This document shows, piece after piece, positions 7,196 through 11,986 of a stretch of 11,986 nt of DNA. Position 1 is the first letter of the stretch; each line of letters opens with the position of its first letter. Position numbers and translations under genes: made by a program. A model generated the notes under the pieces. That model did not search any database. It saw only the letters and a list, made by a program, of their open reading frames with translations, and was not told where the DNA came from. Origin of the DNA: Tannerella sp. (lineage in GTDB: Bacteria; Bacteroidota; Bacteroidia; Bacteroidales; Tannerellaceae); assembly GCA_031269635.1 (NCBI GenBank), contig JAISYY010000239.1:1-11986 (forward strand), given 5' to 3'.

Positions 7196-7253
7196 GAATT
7201 GAATGAAGAATAGAAAAACGGAGATGTCACGCTCAACTTCTCAACTCTCAACT
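7182..7253. repeat. AT-rich and CTCAACT repeats at the ketosynthase 2 / half-ketosynthase junction
   Basis: GAATTAAAAATTAAGAATTGA (7183-7203) ends one gene, and CTCAACTTCTCAACTCTCAA (7232-7251) encodes part of the next protein's N-terminus (STSQLST). The first motif recurs at 8211-8230. The second is the complement of the GAGAGTTGAG motif at 5455 and recurs at 8583-8595. The arrangement AATTAAGAATT followed by CTCAACT is shared with other junctions. Confidence 0.6.
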
Positions 7254-7931
7254 GTTATAGCGAGTTGCGGGATTGTTCCCGGATGCGTATGGCTGGATGG
7301 GGAAGTGTATTTCAAATCGGGAGGCGGGGCGGCTGCGTCGTCCCCGGCGGGCGGGGAACCGTTCGTGATGCATGATTTCTTTTCTGCCGTATATGAATGC
7401 CTGCATATCGAATACCGTAAGTTTTATAAAATGGACGCCCTGTCGAAACTTGGCTTTCTCGCTTCCGAACTTGTACTCGGCAGCATCGACAGGGAGTTGC
7501 TGAAAGAAGATACGGGTATTGCGCTCTTCAACCGCAGTGCGTCGCTCGAAACCGACCGGAGGTATCGGCAGACGATCTGCGATAAAAATAATTTTTTCCC
7601 TTCGCCGTCGGAATTTGTCTATACGCTGCCGAATATCGTGGCGGGAGAAATCTCCATACGGAATAAAATACACGGGGAAACGGCGTTTTATATCGCTCCC
7701 TGCTTCCGGGGCGACAGGTTGTGCGAAGCGATTGACGGTATGATTCGTTTCGCGGGGATGAAATACGTCTTGGCGGGATGGACGGAAGTCGATGCTTTTT
7801 CCGGCAAGTGCGGCTGCCTGACGGTTCTTTGTGAAGCGGGAAATGCGGACGGGTCGCTTCCGGACGCAGGCAAACTGCCGCTGACGGCCGGTAACCTGGA
7901 AGATTTATATGTCAAATATCAGAATTATTAA
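7203..7931 (+). CDS. Ketosynthase N-terminal-domain-like protein ('half' ketosynthase)
   Basis: A 242-residue protein resembling only the N-terminal half of a condensing enzyme, as in the small 'beta-ketoacyl synthase, N-terminal domain' family found in Bacteroidetes polyene clusters. IRFAGMKYVLAGWTEV matches the ketosynthase block that follows the active-site cysteine. Counting back 21 residues from VLAG puts C167 (IAPCFRG) exactly at the cysteine position. There is no C-terminal half with the two histidines, so it cannot be a normal ketosynthase alone. It may assist or cap a partner ketosynthase. Residues 1-17 come from the intergenic repeats, and 39-51 are Gly/Ala/Ser-rich. Only ATG 7203 or 7224 can start it, both inside repeat-derived sequence. 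ACP 2 follows after 18 bases. Confidence 0.75.
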   Translation: MKNRKTEMSRSTSQLSTVIASCGIVPGCVWLDGEVYFKSGGGAAASSPAGGEPFVMHDFFSAVYECLHIEYRKFYKMDALSKLGFLASELVLGSIDRELLKEDTGIALFNRSASLETDRRYRQTICDKNNFFPSPSEFVYTLPNIVAGEISIRNKIHGETAFYIAPCFRGDRLCEAIDGMIRFAGMKYVLAGWTEVDAFSGKCGCLTVLCEAGNADGSLPDAGKLPLTAGNLEDLYVKYQNY

Positions 7932-7949
7932 TTTTTTAAATATAAAAAC

Positions 7950-8210
7950 ATGGATGAATTAATTTTAGAATTGAAAAAAGAAATTATTAAAGTGTTGAAC
8001 CTGGAAGGTGTTACTCCGGAAGATATTTCCGACGACAACGAACTTTTCGGAGAAGGAGGGCTGGGACTGGATTCGATTGATGCGCTGGAGCTTATCGTAC
8101 TGCTCGAAAAGACGTACGGCATCAAGCTGAAAGACCCGGCGCAGGGGAAAGAGATTTTCAAGTCCGTGCGCACAATGGCGGAATACGTACAGGCGAACAG
8201 GACGAAGTAG
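7950..8210 (+). CDS. Acyl carrier protein 2
   Basis: An 86-residue acidic carrier protein. The signature GLGLDSIDALELIVLLEKTYG places the phosphopantetheine serine at S42. The ELFGEGGLGLDS form, with its extra Gly/Glu stretch, is the type found in aryl-polyene and related clusters, and it differs from ACP 1 (DVGLDSLDFV). Two unlike ACPs in one operon suggest a division of labour, for example one for priming and one for elongation. It is preceded by AT-rich sequence without a clear Shine-Dalgarno and followed by the 401-base intergenic region, the only large gap in the operon. Confidence 0.93.
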   Translation: MDELILELKKEIIKVLNLEGVTPEDISDDNELFGEGGLGLDSIDALELIVLLEKTYGIKLKDPAQGKEIFKSVRTMAEYVQANRTK

Positions 8211-8273
8211 GAATTAAGAATTAAAAATTAAGAAGTAAGAATTGAGAGATGCGAAATAAGAGATGCGAAATAA
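8211..8273. repeat. AT-rich repeat plus 14-bp tandem duplication after ACP 2
   Basis: GAATTAAGAATTAAAAATTA (8211-8230) is the same motif as at 7183. It runs into AAGAAGTAA (8230-8238) and then a perfect tandem pair GAGATGCGAAATAA (8246-8259 and 8260-8273). AAGAAGTAA and GCGAAATAA recur in the same order at 8530-8538 and 8544-8552, on the far side of the structured segment, so the segment is bracketed by related sequence in direct orientation. Confidence 0.65.
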
Positions 8274-8280
8274 ATAATGT

Positions 8281-8413
8281 GTGACCGTTTTCCGGGTTGA
8301 TTCAGGCTTTGCCTTCGCTGGTGACGCGGCACACGCCTTCGTCATTATGAACCCGCAGGGTGGAGCAATCCGGGAAACGGTTACGGTTTGTTTATCCCGC
8401 ATCATTAAACAAG
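8281..8413 (+). other. Predicted structured RNA element inside the operon
   Basis: GTGACCGTTTTCCGGGTTG (8281-8299) can pair with 8366-8384 over 19 consecutive positions, 16 Watson-Crick and three G-U (8283/8382, 8291/8374, 8296/8369). The G-U pairs form only in a plus-strand transcript. Inside lie three more hairpins: AGGC-TTT-GCCT (8304-8314); 8319-8347, with 8 pairs, two of them G-U, plus an inner GGC-ACAC-GCC; and ACCC-GCA-GGGT (8351-8361). A further 8-bp hairpin (8387-8413) follows. The whole resembles a four-way junction. It is not a tRNA: the closing stem is far too long and no T-arm motif exists. I recognise no named family. It could be a non-coding RNA, a transcribed mobile repeat or an mRNA-processing element. 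The fold was worked out by hand. Confidence 0.4.
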
Positions 8414-8423
8414 ACATGTATGT

Positions 8424-8512
8424 TCTCCGGCGTCCCGGACGGGCCCGGGGTTTATCCTGTCTTCCGCCGGGCGTTACCCTGCGCTAATGATTTAAGGGCT
8501 TTGTCCTTTAAA
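8424..8512. repeat. GC-rich palindromic (REP-like) intergenic repeat
   Basis: CCGGCG (8427-8432) pairs with CGCCGG (8465-8470). After GCGTTACCCTGCGCTAATGA comes TTTAAGGGC-TTT-GTCCTTTAAA (8491-8512), a hairpin with one bulged base. The wording 'CCGGGCGTTACCCTGCGCTAATGA + AAGGGC hairpin' resembles dispersed palindromic repeats I recall from many bacterial intergenic regions, but I cannot name a family. It directly follows the structured element and precedes the AAGAAGTAA repeat. The T-runs are too short for a standard terminator. Confidence 0.45.
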
Positions 8513-8529
8513 CCGGTACAAGCGTTACT

Positions 8530-8595
8530 AAGAAGTAAAAATAGCGAAATAATCGACTTTCGTTTACCGGAAACTGAAAATTCACTCTCAACTCA
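8530..8595. repeat. AT-rich and CTCTCAACTC repeats before ketosynthase 3
   Basis: AAGAAGTAA (8530-8538) and GCGAAATAA (8544-8552) echo the sequence at 8230-8273. CACTCTCAACTCA (8583-8595) echoes 7232-7253. Together with 8211-8273 they flank the GC-rich structured segment. No start codon or Shine-Dalgarno function is evident. Confidence 0.5.
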
Positions 8596-8611
8596 TAAAG
8601 CCGTTATCGCG

Positions 8612-9808
8612 ATGAACAAAGAAATCTATATCACCGGGGCAGGCGTTGTCTCTGCCATCGGAATGGGAAAAGCCGCTACGCTCGACGCACTGGTCAACCG
8701 GCGGACGGGAGTGGAGCCGATAAAACACCTCCGCACCTCACACGCGGGCCTACCCGCCGGCGAAGTGAAATACAGCAACGGCGAACTCCGTGAAATGCTG
8801 CACATCCCGCCGACGGAGGCGTTTATCCGTTCTTCGTTGCTGGCCATTCCTGCCGTAAAAGAGGCGCTGGAACAGGCGCGGCTCGATGGCCGTTCGCCGT
8901 TGCGCACGGCTTTCCTGTCGGGCATAACGGTTGGCGGCATGGATCAGGCCGAACAGATGTATTCCGATTTCCTGAACAATGATTCGCGAAACGATTATAT
9001 CGAACTGAATGACTGCGGCGCATGTACGGAGCAGATCGCCGCCTACATCGGCGGCTTCCGTATGGTGTCGACGATCGTGACGGCCTGCTCCTCGTCGGCA
9101 AACACGATCATGCTGGGAGCCGACTTGATACGGACGGGACGCGCCGACATCGTCGTGGCAGGCGGGACGGAATGTCTCTCGCGCTATCACGTCAATGGCT
9201 TTAATACCTTGATGATTCTCGACCGCGAGCTATGCAAGCCTTTCGACCGCGACCGCGCCGGGATCAACCTTGGCGAAGGCGCCGGCTACCTCGTACTCGA
9301 AACCGCCGCATCGGCCGCACGGCGCGGGGTCGTCCCCATCGGGAAGATTGCCGGATACTGTAATGTCTGCGATGCGTATCACCCGACAGCCTCCTCTCCC
9401 GACGGATTAGGCCCATACCTCGCCATGAAAGGAGCTGTTGAAAATGCAGGACTGAAACCGGAAGATATAGATTACCTCAACGCGCACGGCACCGGTACGC
9501 CGAACAATGACCTCACCGAAGGCCTTGCAGCTATGAAACTTTTCGGCGACAACGTCCCCCCGCTTTCCTCCCTGAAAGCTTACACGGGACATACGACAAG
9601 CGCCGCCGGCAGCATCGAAGCCATCGTATCGCTCCTCGCCATCGAACACAACTTCCTGCCTGTGAACATGAATTTCAGGAATAAGATGGAAGAACACAAC
9701 TTCACCCCCGTGACGAATCCCGTACCGGCACGTCCGGTAAAGTACGTATTGTCAAATTCGTTCGGTTTCGGGGGTAACGATTCCGCCATTGTTTTATCAA
9801 AAGTTTAA
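8612..9808 (+). CDS. Beta-ketoacyl-ACP synthase, ketosynthase 3
   Basis: A 398-residue FabF/KAS II-type enzyme with an intact triad: C159 in VTACSSSANT, H292 in NAHGTGTPNND, H327 in AYTGHTTSAAGS. GFGGNDS is near the C-terminus. The reading frame is open back to 8360, but the extra 84 residues are encoded by the repeat region and match nothing in a ketosynthase. ATG 8612 starts directly at the first beta strand (MNKEIYITGAGVVSAIG), so I place the start there. No Shine-Dalgarno is visible. It is followed six bases later by a ketosynthase-like protein without the cysteine, the classic KS-plus-chain-length-factor arrangement. I infer that it is the main elongating ketosynthase. The plus strand here is C-rich, unlike the genes before the gap. 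Confidence 0.93.
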   Translation: MNKEIYITGAGVVSAIGMGKAATLDALVNRRTGVEPIKHLRTSHAGLPAGEVKYSNGELREMLHIPPTEAFIRSSLLAIPAVKEALEQARLDGRSPLRTAFLSGITVGGMDQAEQMYSDFLNNDSRNDYIELNDCGACTEQIAAYIGGFRMVSTIVTACSSSANTIMLGADLIRTGRADIVVAGGTECLSRYHVNGFNTLMILDRELCKPFDRDRAGINLGEGAGYLVLETAASAARRGVVPIGKIAGYCNVCDAYHPTASSPDGLGPYLAMKGAVENAGLKPEDIDYLNAHGTGTPNNDLTEGLAAMKLFGDNVPPLSSLKAYTGHTTSAAGSIEAIVSLLAIEHNFLPVNMNFRNKMEEHNFTPVTNPVPARPVKYVLSNSFGFGGNDSAIVLSKV

Positions 9809-9814
9809 TTCGCT

Positions 9815-10891
9815 ATGCCAGTATACATACAGTCAGCAAATCAAATATCGGCGCAAAAGCCGCTGTCGGACGAATGGTTTGACAACCCCATTTACTATAC
9901 GGAAAACCGCGTACCGACCATCGACCCTGATTTTTCAGGCCATTTCCCGCCGCTGGCCGCCCGGCGCATGTGCGTGCTCCTGAAACGCGCCGTCATGATG
10001 TCGCGCCTGACGCTCAGGGACGCTTCCGTTGAGATGCCCGATGCCATCATCAGCGGAACAGGCCTCGGATGCATCGAAAATACGGAAAAGTTCCTCCATT
10101 CGATCATGGAAAACGACGAGCAGTTCCTCCAGCCTACTTATTTCATGCAGTCCACGCACAACATCCTCAGCTCCTCGATAGCCATCGACCTGAAATGCCA
10201 CGGATACAACAACACCTTCGTAAACCGCGGTACATCATTCGAAAACGCCCTCCTCGACGCCCTCATCCAGTTCGACCGGAAACGCATACAGACTGCCCTG
10301 ACAGGCGGATACGACGAACTGACCGACGACTATTACCGGTTTTTCGACCGGATCGGCATCTGGAACTTTGCCGCCGGGACATCGCCGGGTAAAACCTGCT
10401 TTGCCGGCGAAGCCGCCGTCAGCATGCTCCTCAGCGCCGGTAAAAACGAACACACAATATGCGAAATAAACGACGTGGAACTGCTGTATCGCCCGGTGCA
10501 CGAACAGTTAGGCCAAACGCTCGACGGGATGCTCACAAAAGCCGGATGCCGATTGTCCGATATTGACGCGGTTCTGACGGGACTGAATACGCATGAGGAA
10601 AACGACCGCGTTTACCGCGAAGTAACCGCCCGTTTTTTCGGCAACCGCCCCGTCCTGCACTACAAACACCTGTTTGGCGAATCCTTCATGTCTTCCGCCC
10701 TGGGCGTATATGTTGCGGCGACCTGCCTCCGCAAAGGCCGGATACCGCCGTTCCTGCTTGCCACCGGCATTAACCGGGACGCCGCCGCCGCGAAATCCTC
10801 CGGCATAGATGGCGTTAAACGCATCCTCATATACAGTCATTACAGAAACAAGTCTCATTCCTTTATACTTTTATCATCATGCTCAAACTGA
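9815..10891 (+). CDS. Ketosynthase-like protein lacking the active-site cysteine; candidate chain-length factor
   Basis: A 358-residue thiolase-fold relative of beta-ketoacyl synthases. The block YNNTFVNRGTSFENAL aligns with the KS active-site segment (T-I-V-T-A-C-S-S), which puts G139 where the cysteine belongs. The first histidine motif (NAHGTGT) is replaced by TGLNTHEEND. The second is replaced by KHLFGESFMSSALG. It therefore should not condense by itself. Its position six bases after an intact ketosynthase is that of a chain-length factor, which forms a heterodimer with the KS and sets chain length in aryl-polyene and type II polyketide systems. The N-terminal 35 residues are unusual and have no clear KS match. 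The final 13 bases overlap the membrane-protein gene. Assignment as chain-length factor is inference from context and missing residues. Confidence 0.8.
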   Translation: MPVYIQSANQISAQKPLSDEWFDNPIYYTENRVPTIDPDFSGHFPPLAARRMCVLLKRAVMMSRLTLRDASVEMPDAIISGTGLGCIENTEKFLHSIMENDEQFLQPTYFMQSTHNILSSSIAIDLKCHGYNNTFVNRGTSFENALLDALIQFDRKRIQTALTGGYDELTDDYYRFFDRIGIWNFAAGTSPGKTCFAGEAAVSMLLSAGKNEHTICEINDVELLYRPVHEQLGQTLDGMLTKAGCRLSDIDAVLTGLNTHEENDRVYREVTARFFGNRPVLHYKHLFGESFMSSALGVYVAATCLRKGRIPPFLLATGINRDAAAAKSSGIDGVKRILIYSHYRNKSHSFILLSSCSN

Positions 10892-11238
10892 TCTGTGCTT
10901 CCATCATTCAATGTACGTTTCTCGCGGCAGGACAGGTTTTCCTTAAAATCGGCCTCGAAAAATTTGAAAAATTCAGCTGGACATGGACGTTCGTCCGGGA
11001 TTTCTTAACAAACTGGTGGATCCTGGCATCCGGCCTTTCGATGGTTGCCGCTTCGATTATATGGTTTTACATACTGAAGCATAACGACCTGTCGCTTGTC
11101 TATCCGCTAATAAGCATCAGTTACATCTTCGGAACGCTGGCCGCCGTCTTCATTTTCCACGAAACGGTCCCCCCCACCCGCTGGATAGGTGTCCTGCTCA
11201 TTATGATAGGCGTCGCCTTCCTCACAAAATCGGCGTGA
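10879..11238 (+). CDS. SMR/EamA-type small membrane transporter (ArnE-like)
   Basis: A 119-residue protein with four predicted membrane helices at about residues 3-22, 45-64, 73-93 and 98-116. The pattern GQVFLKIGL in helix 1, the LSLVYPLISISYIFGTLAAVFIFHE stretch in helix 3 (residues 71-95), and RWIGVLLIMIGV in helix 4 are typical of small multidrug resistance/EamA half-size proteins, including the ArnE/ArnF type that flips undecaprenyl-linked sugars. Such proteins work as dimers. It overlaps the previous gene by 13 bases, so it belongs to the operon and may move a lipid-linked product or intermediate across the inner membrane. A general drug-efflux role cannot be excluded. It is the last gene of the run, and I see no convincing terminator behind it. 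Confidence 0.85.
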   Translation: MLKLICASIIQCTFLAAGQVFLKIGLEKFEKFSWTWTFVRDFLTNWWILASGLSMVAASIIWFYILKHNDLSLVYPLISISYIFGTLAAVFIFHETVPPTRWIGVLLIMIGVAFLTKSA

Positions 11239-11499
11239 AGCGAAGGCGCCGCCGTGTCCTCCTTCACCGGCAGTCGACCGCTTCGCACCCCGGAATGTCG
11301 TCGTTTTTGCGGGTAATCCGAATGTAACGCTATTCACCGGTTACGCCGCGTGCATTTCAGATTGTCGCATCGTCTATCGGCAGTAACCTGAGTTCGGGAT
11401 AAGCATTATTCTACAGACATTGAACATCAATTTTAGTACCCACACCTACATTTAGGGATAAAAAATAAATAACATATAGTAGTTTTCAAAAAAAGATAT
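11239..11499. other. Intergenic region without a recognisable gene
   Basis: Between the membrane-protein stop and the transposase promoter I see no coding frame with family resemblance. GCGAAG (11240-11245) can pair with CTTCGC (11281-11286) over a long loop, and GTAAC/GTTAC form a weak 5-bp stem near 11326-11345. Neither is followed by a T-run, so no terminator is called. Composition changes from GC-rich to AT-rich near 11400, perhaps the edge of the incoming element. Confidence 0.5.
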
Positions 11500-11507
11500 T
11501 ATCTTTG
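11500..11507 (+). promoter_or_regulatory. Bacteroidetes -7 promoter box ahead of the transposase relic
   Basis: TATCTTTG matches TAnnTTTG in all defined positions and lies 25 bases before the ATG at 11533. No good TTTG box stands 19-21 bases upstream, so only the -7 element is claimed. Confidence 0.5.
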
Positions 11508-11532
11508 TAGCGCAATATAAATTACTGGAAAG

Positions 11533-11986
11533 ATGAAAAAAACAGATTTTGCATACGACATGGCCAAACATGAGAAGTTTTTCTACGAACAGTTATCGGA
11601 GTACCAAAAACGCATGTATGCGGCATTAAAGGCAATGGAAATTGGCTACTATGGAGTGCGGGCGGTGTCAAAACAGCTGGATATTCATATACATACCATA
11701 AGTCGGGGGAAAAAAGAACTGTTAATGCAGACAGGTCCCCCTGCCAAAAGGATTCGTCAGAAAGGTGGCGGTCGAAAAAAAAATGCTTCCAATAAGCAAT
11801 TTACTTGAGGTTTTGCTGTTCGTATTACGTGAATATACAGCAGGTAATCCCTGTAAAGTCAATGTTTTATGGACAAATCCAACACTGGTTTAAATACGGG
11901 AAAAATTAAGATCCCATGCCATATCCGTCAGTTGTCCCGTGATAAGAAAATTGCTGAAAATGTGTCATTATGTAAAGTGCAAAATG
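11533..11986 (+). pseudogene. ISAzo13-type transposase, decayed (frameshift and in-frame stop; runs off the window)
   Basis: The first frame (11533-11808) gives 91 residues. Its EYQKRMYAALKAMEIGYYGVRAVSK and IRQKGGGRKK blocks match my recollection of the N-terminal helix-turn-helix and R-I-R-x-x-G-G-G-R-K motif of ISAzo13-family transposases. After the A9 run (11775-11783) homology moves to the +1 frame: LLEVLLFVLREYTAGNP then VLWTN, the expected 'L-E-x-L...T-x-G-x-P...L-x-W-T' block. That frame is stopped by TAA at 11891-11893, then continues IREKLRSHAISVSCPVIRKL toward the window edge, again family-like. One extra A in the run plus one nonsense change explain the damage. The catalytic DDE region would lie beyond the window. 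A programmed frameshift is possible, but the later stop argues for decay. Confidence 0.8.

Noticed and set aside
8211..8273. CRISPR-like repeat.
   Set aside because: The repeats are a 14-bp tandem pair and low-complexity AT motifs without regular spacers or cas genes.
8281..8384. tRNA or tRNA-like gene, suggested by the cloverleaf-shaped fold.
   Set aside because: The closing stem is 19 bp, there is no T-arm consensus and no plausible anticodon arm.
8491..8512. Rho-independent terminator inside the operon.
   Set aside because: The hairpin is AT-rich with a bulge and is followed by AACCGG, not a T-run.
8360..8611. 84-residue N-terminal extension of ketosynthase 3, open in the same frame.
   Set aside because: It is encoded by the structured/repeat region, has no ketosynthase similarity, and the fold begins right at ATG 8612.
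11240..11286. Terminator after the membrane-protein gene.
   Set aside because: Only a 6-bp stem over a long loop with no following T-run.
11775..11783. Programmed frameshift site in the transposase (A9 run).
   Set aside because: Kept only as a possibility. The shift needed is +1, and a further in-frame stop downstream favours ordinary decay.

Overview
The window looks like Bacteroidetes, most likely order Bacteroidales. GC is mid-range, most starts lack a strong Shine-Dalgarno, and three promoter boxes upstream fit the Bacteroidetes TTTG / TAnnTTTG consensus, one of them perfectly (TTTG-N19-TATATTTG). The mobile-type genes at both ends (Rpn/PD-(D/E)XK 'nuclease-transposase' and ISAzo13-type transposase) and the AT-rich intergenic repeats also fit. 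No species is claimed.

Layout. Positions 1-485, minus strand: the N-terminal part of an Rpn-family nuclease gene leaving the window, preceded by a 46-codon 5' fragment of a second, different Rpn-family gene. Positions 486-748: a divergent regulatory region with promoters facing both ways and two hairpins. Positions 749-11238, plus strand: one operon-like run of 13 genes. In order they are ketoreductase (FabG-like), ketosynthase, acyl carrier protein, LpxL-like acyltransferase, SAM methyltransferase, hot-dog dehydratase, hot-dog thioesterase, second ketosynthase, a 'half' ketosynthase-like protein, second acyl carrier protein, third ketosynthase, a ketosynthase-like chain-length-factor candidate lacking the active-site cysteine, and an SMR/EamA-type four-helix membrane protein. 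Most neighbours overlap or lie within 20 bases. Positions 11239-11532 hold no gene. From 11533 to the window end is a decayed ISAzo13-type transposase with a frameshift and an in-frame stop.

How the genes fit together. Two carrier proteins, several ketosynthases, one ketoreductase and one dehydratase, with no enoyl reductase in the window, make a type II fatty-acid/polyketide line expected to leave every double bond in place, that is, to make a polyene chain. This matches the core of aryl-polyene/flexirubin-type clusters. The LpxL-like acyltransferase would move the chain from carrier protein to a lipid or sugar acceptor at the inner membrane, and the SMR-type protein could move a lipid-linked intermediate across it. 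Genes usual in complete aryl-polyene clusters (aromatic ammonia-lyase, acyl/aryl-ACP ligase, glycosyltransferase, LolA/MMPL export set) are not here. Either they lie elsewhere, or this is a compact variant with a different starter.

The least explained stretch is the 401-base gap inside the operon (8211-8611). It holds AT-rich repeats, a 14-bp tandem duplication and a segment that can fold into a 19-bp stem closed over three hairpins, with G-U pairs that favour a plus-strand RNA. The genes after this gap look richer in C than G on the plus strand, while those before are balanced or G-rich, which hints that two modules were joined here.
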